Made by a program: the position numbers and the translations under genes. DNA of 64,000 nucleotides. It comes from Pseudisothecium myosuroides (Eukaryota; Streptophyta; Bryopsida; Hypnales; Lembophyllaceae). The DNA is taken from positions 52,233,724-52,297,723 of the forward strand of contig OX637287.1 of assembly GCA_951799445.1 (NCBI GenBank). The letters are read 5' to 3'. The notes under the pieces are model-generated. The model was given only the letters and a program-made list of their open reading frames with translations, ran no database searches and was not told the DNA's origin. Positions 55,501 through 64,000 of the stretch are shown piece after piece. Positions within the stretch are counted from its first letter, which is position 1. The number at the start of each line of letters is the position of its first letter.

Positions 55501-58500
55501 CGCATTCATCACGTGCTGGGCTGGGAACCGGTTATCCAGTTCCGAGATCAAAAGCTTAGCAGCACCTGCAAAGAAACAAGGCAACAACGGTTAAAGCAGA
55601 CTTGAACCAACAGAAGGGACATTTGCTCAGTAAAGTAGCCTTAACATCACATCACCGCATTCCAAATATAAGTACAAGTAAAAATCAACACAAGCACGCA
55701 TTTGAGCACCACTAAAGTAAAAAACTGAAATCGCAAGTCCACTTACTCGTGCATTCCAGCTTCACCTTGGCTAGCAAACTCGCCCATACTGCCCGATCCA
55801 CTGGCCCGCCTCTGTGTTCTGCTGGAATTTGCTCGCCATGGCAGATGAAGACCAACACAGCAGAGTTGTCCTTCACATCCGTAATCCACTTGATCTGGAT
55901 TTGCTCATGGCTACAGTCCAAGAGATTGTTAAAACTCTAGAATTCATCAGAGCTATAACAGGTACCTTTGTCTTCGTACATGCGGTAAAGGTCAGCCTGG
56001 CAAACTTTCACGGCTGCTACGAAAAAACAAATGTAAACGTCACGCTTCTGCGCAAGTTTACGAGCTTGTCAATGGCCTCCAACAAAGGAAGCAAAGCACA
56101 CATTCCCAACATGGTAAATGGGTCCAGCAGTAGCTCTAGACAAGCCTGCATAAAATAAACAACCACACTATGAGGTAATGAGGCACATGAACTCATCATT
56201 TAATAGAATGAACAATGACCCTAAATTTCACCCGCAAACAACAAGTTCACCCCAGTCAAAGCAGAGTACAACACTCTAAGTTCACCACCGTACACCAAGT
56301 TCACCACCGCACAGCCCAAAAAAAAGGGAAAAAGATTGGTAATCTTCATGGCTAATATTTAAAGAGTTTCTAAGTTTCCAACTAGCAACCAAACGCCCAA
56401 AACCAAGATCGGAGGTGGAACTGCAACTAGCCAAGTACATTATCTAAACCACAAAGACAATACATAGAAGAATTTGAAGAGAATTGACCTCCGCCTTCAC
56501 ATTTTCGTGGAGATCAGCGGTCATCTTGTAGATCAGCGTCCGGTACTCGGATAACATGCGACGCAATGGTTCAATCAAGCTCATCCAACGGGTTTGCACG
56601 TTACGAAGCATTTTCAGCCCCTTCGTCTGAGTCAATTCCGCTAGCTGCTTGAATTCCGAATATCGTTTGGGACTCTTGCTGAAGTAACCATAAGTAACAG
56701 ACAAGAGCTTTTCAATGTCACCAAAAATTCCAAGACTGGACAATGCCTTAAAGGCTAAGTTACATCGCTGTGCTACACAGTGCACACCAATGAGGAATGG
56801 TGCATGTTTCTCTTTAATCTGCTGTGTCACGCCAGATCGTGTCCCTTGAAGCGTGGAGGCACCATCGGCCCCAAAACTAAGGAGTTTCTTTGCTATAGAC
56901 TCAGAATCCAAGCCCCCTCCCGAATTCATTGCACCCACTATCAATTCGGTGAGATTTTCTGCATTGGGAGAACACTCCACTCGTTCCAGTGAAATCAACA
57001 GGGGAACCCTGACCCAATTTTGCACAATATACGCGTGCACGGAGAGATAGCTACTATTATCCACTGCAGTGACTTCGTCAAACGTCACTGCAAAGTACCT
57101 CGCTGAGCCTATCAACCTCTTAGTTTCCTCGATGACCTGCTTATATATGTACCCGGCCATCACCCAACCCGAAGTGTCGCACCAATGTGCAGATGGCAAG
57201 TCTGGAACAGACAACAACTTGTACAAAGAAACACGAGATTCAAACTCCAACATCGAACGACCATCAGAAAGAAGTTGGAAGACGGTGGCGAATTGGACCC
57301 TCTTTTTCCTCGCTTCCAATGTCGTGCAGTGGTTCATCTGCTCCAACACTGTCGTGGGGGGTTCGCTGCATACAAACGCAGATTCCTCTGATGTTTGCAT
57401 TGCATGGCAATGTATTGTTTGCCTGCCTTCACTTCGTGCTGTGGTAAATCTTTCTTTGCTGTCCGTTTACCGTCGTGCTTGAAAAGGGTGTCTGATTTTT
57501 GGAGCCATCACGCACGGCTTCCTGTCCACAGCACTACAGACTTTACACTTCACCATGTGGAGAAGTCCATCGGTGGCCATAATCCCTTCAGCCCAAGGTA
57601 TCTTCGCAGCCCAAATAGTCTGGAACTTGCGATGCCGATCATAGCGCCTTTGTGCTTTGGTTCGAGAACTTTCAGACTTCCTCCGACCTGCACCTCTTTT
57701 CTTCGATGGGGAAGATTGAAAGTCGGCATTGGACCCCTCCGAATCGTTTGGGACTTCCACCAATTTCAAGTTGTCACGTTCTTCCGACTCCTCCGAGATC
57801 GTGATGATTGGCGACTTGGTACTGAGAATGATGGTATCGCCCGAACCAGAGGAAGAACTGGGAGTCAAAATAGTGTCAACAGACACCGAAGTTTTTTGAT
57901 TGCTGCCAATCAAACCTCCGCCATTGTCATCGCTGGGGTATTCATCACCAGAGTTAGGCTCAGCACCGGGCAAGTCGGGGAGTGATCCATCAAGGACAAG
58001 AGAGAGAGGTTGTCCCCCCCACGCACCGCGAGAAGAGTTAAAATATGACCACATAGTTTTCTTCCGCGCCTCAACCTTGCGCTCCTCAATCGCCTTCCCT
58101 TTGCGCTTCAATTCTTTGCGGGCCAACTCGAGTGCATCCTTGGCAGCTTTCTCGGCCTTTTTCTTGGTGGACAATGCAATTGAGGCAGTCCGCACGGCCT
58201 TGGCGACCGCATCCTGCCCAAAATCATCGTCACCAGACTCCATAGCTTACAATTGTCAGTAAAGGAACTTCGCTGGGGGACACTCACAAAACGGCAAACA
58301 CATTCACAGTGATCGGCAACGAGGTAAGCAGGAGCTCCACCAGACGAAAAACAGGAAGGAAGGTCATGAAAAATACCCTCCCTCAAACCCAATTTAAACT
58401 GCATACCACAAACACGACGTGCATGAATGCTTGGAGACGCCATTTCACCAAACAACAAGTAGAGAGAAGAACAATTAACGACCAGCAATCAATCGAGAGA

Positions 58501-58938
58501 GGTGGAGATGATTTTTCCTTGCAACGTACACCCCATGCACAAACCCCTGACAAAGTCGTAGCTCCTTGGAGCGTAATTGGCGAACCCTACTTGCAAACTA
58601 GCGCTAATGGCGAAAACATCATGGACAAATGCGCACCCCTGGCGATGAGAGAGTGGACATAAACGCAAACAATGGCAATACACCAAATCTGTCCGGAGCA
58701 ACTGAAGCGCAAGAATGAGGAGGAGTGGCGATAATGAGGCAGGAGAGGGCGCCCGCAGGACGAAACTCTAGCGAACATGCCCTAATCCAACGACTTGACG
58801 GGCGCCGACCTGGCACCAGCTGGTCAGGTTCAGCCGCCAACATGGCAAAATGTTTCCCCCTTTTTTTTTTAATGTCATTTCGCCAAACTATTTTTCGTGG
58901 TGCATTCTGGCGCCACAACGCCAAAAAAAATAACGCTG
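52548..58938. mobile_element. hAT element (6.39 kb) inserted in the HCF173-like pseudogene
   Basis: The left end is CAGCGATTTTTTTT and the right end AAAAATAACGCTG, short terminal inverted repeats of hAT type. A perfect 8-bp target duplication CCGCACAG flanks it (52540-52547 and 58939-58946). GGCGA/TCGCC motifs cluster near both ends. It carries a transposase gene on the minus strand. The 53.0-54.9 kb part is non-coding. Confidence 0.92.
54964..58243 (-). CDS. hAT-family transposase, BED finger plus RNase H-like fold (frameshifted)
   Basis: Minus-strand exons: 58243-56489, 56145-55966, about 55908-55747 and 55565-54964, joined by GT-AG sites. The Lys-rich N-terminus leads to a BED-type finger (CKVCSAVDRKPC, then LFKHDGKRTAKK). 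The catalytic fold has FDEVTAVDN, LLSFGADGAS and HCVAQRCNLAF, and the C-terminal dimerisation part has VLGSVEDERLFSRIAFLKSK, holding the likely catalytic Glu. It binds the element ends and cuts by hairpin chemistry. Frameshifts: an extra A in the A5 run near 57542, another near 57385, and a one-base loss near 56040. The start Met at 58243 follows a 5' region with GGCGA motifs. Homopolymer positions mean sequence error cannot be excluded; otherwise it is a recent pseudogene. Confidence 0.85.
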
Positions 58939-59256
58939 CCGCACAGTATACACCTCAGTCGTGCCGGATTGGAGTGACCTGACCTGAGTGCGCATGGACA
59001 AGGAGCTCAGGTACATCCTCATGTACAAGCAAAAAGCTAAAAGGGGAAGTTGCGGTGTGTGAGAGCGGAATCTTTATGCGGTGATATGCCCGTGTGTTCT
59101 CACGGAGGAATCTGTAGGGGTGGAATTGGAATTTGAACAAGGCGACAACATCACAGGAAAAGTTGCGAGAGAAGTGGTTAGCGTAGATCATCGCCGAGGC
59201 TCTATGGTCCTCCAATGCTCAAGACAAAACATTTGAGGCCAAGAGCACCGTTGTCG
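58939..59256 (+). pseudogene. HCF173-like pseudogene, part 2
   Basis: After the hAT duplication the translation reads VRMDKELRYILMYKQKAK, then in another frame YAVICPCVLTEESVGVELEF and EQGDNITGKVARE, then NAQDKTFEAKSTV. This is the SDR-like C-terminal part of HCF173 (the family has NKEL, PCALTEEPAG, QGDNITGK, NKTFEVKSTV there). Several stops and shifts are present. It breaks at the next insertion, after the codons for KSTV. Confidence 0.78.
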
Positions 59257-62200
59257 TAACACGAATAAGCACAAATCCCCCTTTAGGTGTTAATCTAGTA
59301 TAAAAACATCTAAGATGACTCGTGTATCGTTCCCACAGGATTTCAACTAGTAGTTTCTTCAAAATAACCGGAACACGGTCCAGAATACAAACCCAACACA
59401 AACAGAATCTGGGACTAAAAATGAGGATCTAGACTTCCCGATCTGTATTCATTTAACTTTCTCCTATTTCAACCTAGCTCTCAAACATATTACCAATCAA
59501 CAAGAACTAGGTTTGCATCTCTTCACGAAAATATCAGTAACTTAGTATTCTATTTGACTAAATGAAGAACCAGGATGAGTGTCGTAATCCTGTACCTTTC
59601 CCGGATCCGGATCTAGTAAGCAAAGTGAACCATATTATAGTTTAACCTCTTCATCAGAGGGGTCCGCTCTTGAGATTAAAGAAGGACACGTAAATCCTAC
59701 CCTTCACTAGATTAAAGTGGCTGAAGTTCCACTAAAAGAGAAATAACAAAGAAAACAAAGAAAACCAGAAAGCAAGTATTTCCTCACAACTGATCCGGGA
59801 AGTTACTCCAGACAAGAAGGTCACTCAGGAAACCCCTACAATCCTCACATTACTACAACGACAGATCTATCCAGATAGAATTCCAAGAGCTGGATCAGAT
59901 ATCCTGATACTAATAGATCCCATCTACTTTCCTGTTCCTCTCTTCCGGATACAGCAGGACCTCATCAGACGTCGGCTAGCGCTCACTCTCCAACCTGAAG
60001 AACTCATCTAGCCTAGGAATGGCTATCCCGCTCATAAGACACTCCAGAAACATCAGTAGCTGGAACTCCCTTTTAGTACACAAGGTTTCTATTACCAATC
60101 CCAATTACTCCCAGAACCGGATCCAGAGAGAATCTGGTGGCTATCTATTTTGCTCCCGCACTTGCAAACCAGCTACCCGCACTACCAATGCTTAACACAC
60201 TGATGGCATACCAACACAGACTGAGACTTTTCAGACCAGTACTTGCGAAGTGAAAATCTGAATTCAATTTGCAAAGTACAGAAAATACACATAAGAATAC
60301 CCGGGGCTTCAAACCAAAATCAGCCCCCTAAATACCAAACACCCAGAGAACCCTAAAGGCCCCTGGGAATCAAAACCAGAGGACCAGAAAATGACAGTTG
60401 TCATTCCCTTATCCTCCCCACGTTGATTTTCCTATCACACCCAGCTAATCCGCAAAATGTGGATCTCAGATCCTAAAAACCTGGAAAGTGAAGTCCAGGT
60501 GCATCCGACTAAAAAGCAGCTAACTGACTGCTTCCTACCTATCAAAAACTTGAGTTTTAATATTAACCATGCTAGGGTCAACCCAAAGAACTACCTAACT
60601 ACTTCTTCTGCCGCTTCAAAGAAGGTTCCTCTAGCTTGACGGCTCCTTTCCGGGCGGGTTGTTTCCTGCTTGGAGACGATTTAGGTGGTTTCATCATATT
60701 CACCTTAGTCGCCGAGGCAGACTTACCCTTGAACCTCGAAGGGGAAATAGCCTCCAGTTCTGATTCTTCTTCAGATTTCGTGCCCGGATGTGACTTGGAC
60801 TGGGAACCGGATCCAGACTGGCTGCCATCCTTCGCTAAGTTACTCGGCGACTTGTCCTCCTCGGAATGGTAACTCACAGGGGTCACCTCCCTCCCTCGTT
60901 TTGGTGTTGTCTTCTTCTTTGTGGTGCTGGGCATCGTTGGAGATGGCTTCGAATCCTTGCTCTGGGGTGTCCCGAGTTCGGATCCGGACTTCCGGGCCTT
61001 CTCCTTGGATCCGGAGCCATGTCCTGACCCTTCTCCACCTTCTAACTTCCGTTTGGAAGTTTCCTTGGCGGGTGTCTTCTCTTCCTTGGACTTACTCTTT
61101 GGCCTCACATTTGCGGGAGGCGACATTGGCACCTTCTTAGAGCCCTTGAACAGTCCCGATTCTTGGAGAACATCCCGGATCTCGTACATGAACTTCTCCA
61201 TCACATCGGAATACTCAGCCAGGACCTCTGTTGACTTAACTGCTGCCTCAGTCCCGGACTTATGGATTTCCTCATCAAACAGTTTGGCTTTGTTAATCAC
61301 ATTCCCCAAATTTGACACAAAAGCCCTAATCCTACAAAGAGTCTCCTCAGCCTCTAGGGAAAGTTTCCTCCCCCCCTTACTCTCTTCTAGTTCCCGGGTA
61401 AGTTTCTGGTTCTGATCAATCAACTCCTTAACCCGGGTTTCCCACTTTCGGTTCTCCCTATCCCGGAGTAAATTCTCTACTTTTTCCGCGAGTTCAGATG
61501 CTTCAATCCCACCCAGCAGCCCACATACGCTCTTGACTGCTCCTCTCTCAACATCTAATTCTTCTCTGACCCTTTCCAAATCCTGAATGATCCTTCCCAG
61601 CGAGTCATCCCGGGGAACTTCCGGTTCCGGGGATTCCTGACTCTCACTCTTGAATCCTTTCTTCTTCTCTGAGGCTGAAACTTTCTCTGGGATTTCCTCT
61701 TTCCTCTCTGATGATTCTCTCTCTGACTCCTCGTCTTTCTCTTCCTCTTCCTCTTCTTCTCCCTTTGGGGTGATATTCAGTTTCATGAGCGTGGCAGCAA
61801 CCTTATAGGCAGTTCTCTCAGGACCTCTCAGGGTTCCTAAAAACTCATACAAGTGAAAGATAAATGGTCCTATCGCAGTTGCCTTGGTATTTCCTAAAGA
61901 TGAGACCATCTTTGCTACTCTCTCTTTCACAATACCAGCCCAGAATACTTTCCTCTCCCCGCTCAGTGCCTCGAATATCGTATTGGCCCAAGTTACTGTA
62001 ATCCGGGTTGGCTGCTCCGGATACAGGATCGGGAGTAGGAACTCTAGCAACCTTTTCTCTCTTGCATCCTTGCAGTCTGCTACGGTGTACCCATCATTGC
62101 TGTGAGGAACTTCAGAGAACTTACCCTCATGAAACTTGAGCGTTCGGGAAGCTATACCCTCTCCTGGACGAGGAAAATCGTAAACCCGTTTCCAGGTATC

Positions 62201-63098
62201 GATAGTCCAACTGCTGGGAAGCGCCCGGGAAGTCTTGTCCCACTCATTCGACTGGTCCCTCGTCAGCTCCCGGATCATATCCTCGTTCCTCAGCTTCCAG
62301 GGTCGGCGTAGAAAACCCGCACATCCCATTTGATCCAGGTCCTCCTCCAATTGTTTCCGGTAACCAGGATCTTTCGGGATAATCGGGAGAACGTTCTTGA
62401 ACTTCAAGGTGGTAGCTCTGCTTCCTTCACCCTTCACCATTACACTCTAAAGTTCTACAAATCTCTCTCAAAAACAAACCTCACACAATCCCTCACTAAT
62501 GCAAAGCTACAGATTTTCCGACCCAGCACTGGTCCTTATCTCTCTCCCGGGTCCGGAAACTCGAAGCTCTCTCTTTCTCCTCGCAACTTGACTCACCACA
62601 CAACCACTCCGAGCGCTCCAAGGATTCTACAACTCTCAGAATGAGAAGTGCGAGCAGAAACGCCGACCCCTAGGTCTTCTCCCGTCCAGCCGTTTTCCAG
62701 CCGTTAGGGTTTCCCATTTCCGCCGGAATCCCGGAAGATTGTGACCGTTAAACGGTCTTCCTTATCTTCTGGTAGAGCCATTGGATCGCAGAATTGCCCT
62801 AACAGCTTCCTCTGGGATCTCCGGTATCCTCTGGTACCCTCCGGTACATATTCATACCCGGCCCCGGTATATTGAACAAGTCCAGATTTAATCCCCGGTT
62901 TCGTATCCGGTTTCGGACATCTGGTAAAATCAAGAAATTTTAATTCCCTTTATTAACCTATTTATCTATTTACGATTATCCTATACTGGAGAAATCTTAA
63001 TTTTAGTAAAACTCGTATTTAAGCCTTGCGAAAAGCTAAAAATTCTACCATTTCTCACTCCTTCTTTCATATTACTAGCTAACTAACCTTATCCTTAC
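59257..63098. mobile_element. 3.8-kb element inserted in the HCF173-like pseudogene
   Basis: The boundaries come from the split gene: AAGAGCACCGTTGT on the left and TTTTGTGCTCCCACAACC on the right. Sharing TTGT at both junctions suggests a 4-bp target duplication; joining across it gives KSTVVLPQPFTV, the length expected for HCF173. The start includes GTATCGTTCCCACAGGATTT, a motif I associate with plant LTR-type elements, but no matching LTR pair or inverted termini were found. It carries the 613-residue gene on the minus strand. Confidence 0.7.
60599..62440 (-). CDS. Gag-like / plant-transposon-type protein (613 aa)
   Basis: One open frame. N-terminal about 230 residues: WKRVYDFPRPGEGIASRTLK, NDGYTVADCKDAREKRLL, ITVTWANTIFEALSGERKVF, and IGPFIFHLYEFLGTLRGPE. 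The shape recalls the plant transposon-protein domain found in gag-like proteins of plant retroelements; the assignment is by pattern only. A Glu-rich stretch follows, then a coiled-coil-like helix (about residues 270-420), and a very basic Ser/Lys/Pro-rich tail suited to nucleic-acid binding. No protease, integrase or reverse transcriptase is present, so the element would rely on others. The start is the first ATG. No frame damage, so the insertion looks young. Confidence 0.6.
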   Translation of the reverse strand: MVKGEGSRATTLKFKNVLPIIPKDPGYRKQLEEDLDQMGCAGFLRRPWKLRNEDMIRELTRDQSNEWDKTSRALPSSWTIDTWKRVYDFPRPGEGIASRTLKFHEGKFSEVPHSNDGYTVADCKDAREKRLLEFLLPILYPEQPTRITVTWANTIFEALSGERKVFWAGIVKERVAKMVSSLGNTKATAIGPFIFHLYEFLGTLRGPERTAYKVAATLMKLNITPKGEEEEEEEKDEESERESSERKEEIPEKVSASEKKKGFKSESQESPEPEVPRDDSLGRIIQDLERVREELDVERGAVKSVCGLLGGIEASELAEKVENLLRDRENRKWETRVKELIDQNQKLTRELEESKGGRKLSLEAEETLCRIRAFVSNLGNVINKAKLFDEEIHKSGTEAAVKSTEVLAEYSDVMEKFMYEIRDVLQESGLFKGSKKVPMSPPANVRPKSKSKEEKTPAKETSKRKLEGGEGSGHGSGSKEKARKSGSELGTPQSKDSKPSPTMPSTTKKKTTPKRGREVTPVSYHSEEDKSPSNLAKDGSQSGSGSQSKSHPGTKSEEESELEAISPSRFKGKSASATKVNMMKPPKSSPSRKQPARKGAVKLEEPSLKRQKK

Positions 63099-63210
63099 AT
63101 TTTGTGCTCCCACAACCGTTCACAGTTGGTCCTGCGGCACCTCCTCCTCCACGAAATTATAAATTTTTTTTCAAACAACTAAATCCACGGATTACAGAAT
63201 TACGGATCAG
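63099..63210 (+). pseudogene. HCF173-like pseudogene, part 3 (C-terminal)
   Basis: Right after the insertion the plus strand reads VLPQPFTVGPAAPPPPRNYK, then FFFKQLNPRITE, matching the HCF173 tail (PFTVDPENPPPEKDY...F..L..GITG). The similarity fades after about 63190. The three parts show no introns between them, fitting a retrocopy. Confidence 0.7.
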
Positions 63211-64000
63211 GCCTTGGAAAATGTGGAGGCCTCATCACTATAAGAACTTGGACATTACTATAGAAACCGTATGTGGAAATCATGTGTAGAAATAGAAGAG
63301 ATTTCATATAGGGCAATGTCTGAAGAGGAGGGCATTGCACGATGGCAAGGGTCGACGAGGAGGGCGGAACCGACGAGGAGGCTCTTTCATCGCGCAATGC
63401 TTGACAACGAGAAGCTTTGCGCGATGTAAACTGCACGGAAGAAATGGATGAAGAAAAAAGATTTTTGAATGCCAAACGCATAATGCCCGATTACGCTGGC
63501 AAAATTGCATAATCGGGCAAAGAACCCTAATTTTGGCTTATAATCTGGTCAGAGAACGTACGGGACATTTCTCCGACGTGGTTTACGTAGTTTGACATGC
63601 AACACTTTGGAGATCGGATTCCCTTTGTATCATTAGAACTCTAAACTTTGGTCGTTGGTCCTCTTGTGTGCAATCGGTACTGTTGGAGTTGTGGTACTCA
63701 ACTTTGGAATGGATTGTTTGTCAACTTCACACGTTCTTTGTCAAAATTGTTTGCATAAGTTCCCAACCATTTTACTGTATGTGACTACTGTGTATTTATC
63801 ACTCGTACATGTTCTTTTTAATTGATTTTTATTCTTAAGTTGAATTACAAAACATTGTCTCTCATTTTAACCTTTCATTTTTTTATATTAAAATCTTACA
63901 TTATTTGAATATATACAATATTGTACCTAGCTTGAAACCATGTTTTTTTCTGACATGGTGTTATTACACTAAATATTGTATTTAGTGTAGTGTAGATAAC
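63211..64000. other. Non-coding end of the window
   Basis: No convincing gene. It holds a hairpin at 63484-63519 (arms TGCCCGATTA and TAATCGGGCA, 16-base loop). The remainder is AT-rich. Confidence 0.4.

Noticed and set aside
59257..63098. Complete LTR retrotransposon
   Set aside because: No pair of long direct repeats and no pol domains were seen; only the insertion borders and one gag-like gene are supported.
63200..63481. Minus-strand Ser-rich open frame near the window end
   Set aside because: No domain and it overlaps the tail of the HCF173-like pseudogene; likely chance.

Overview
The window looks like nuclear DNA from a green plant with a repeat-rich genome, probably a non-flowering land plant such as a fern, lycophyte or bryophyte. 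The clade is an inference. It rests on Ty1/copia, hAT and CACTA elements of plant type, GT-AG introns, a plant-type FAD monooxygenase gene and a broken copy of the chloroplast protein HCF173. I saw no rRNA, true tRNA or CRISPR array. The only non-mobile gene that reads intact is the monooxygenase.

Layout. 1-9.0 kb: Ty1/copia elements in opposite orientations, forming a >2 kb near-identical inverted repeat; the minus-strand copy has an uninterrupted 1335-residue gag-pol. 9.1-20.6 kb: a plus-strand, many-exon gene combining a ParB-like fold with a class I DNA-methyltransferase-like domain. It has in-frame stops, a 139-bp minisatellite in intron 1, and a 4.37-kb insertion inside one exon. 21.0-25.3 kb: nested non-coding elements and T-rich degenerate tandem repeats.

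25.3-40.3 kb: the most unusual part. Two gene groups diverge from a central 1.6-kb region. Leftward is a second ParB-like/methyltransferase-like gene followed by two FCP1/NIF (HAD) phosphatase-like modules. Rightward is a DUF7869-type (DDE-like) gene. About 28 copies of a 19-bp palindrome, TRTCGGCTGSCAGCCGAYA, are scattered over introns, intergenic DNA and a few coding linkers from 25,729 to 39,918, and I found none elsewhere in the window. A 24-bp exact inverted match flanks the block (25333-25356 and 40247-40270). I propose a large, decayed DNA transposon of about 15 kb that carries a methyltransferase-like gene.

41.7-45.8 kb: an intact nine-exon FAD-dependent monooxygenase gene on the minus strand. 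46-52 kb: AT-rich DNA with nested elements, including a CACTA element with a perfect 3-bp target duplication. 52.2-63.2 kb: an intron-free HCF173-like pseudogene cut in three, first by a 6.39-kb hAT element with a perfect 8-bp target duplication and then by a 3.8-kb element coding for a gag-like 613-residue protein.

Many in-frame stops are TGA or TAG where CGA or CAG would fit, and single-base frameshifts are common. This suggests methylation-driven decay of silenced elements, though some one-base shifts could be assembly errors.
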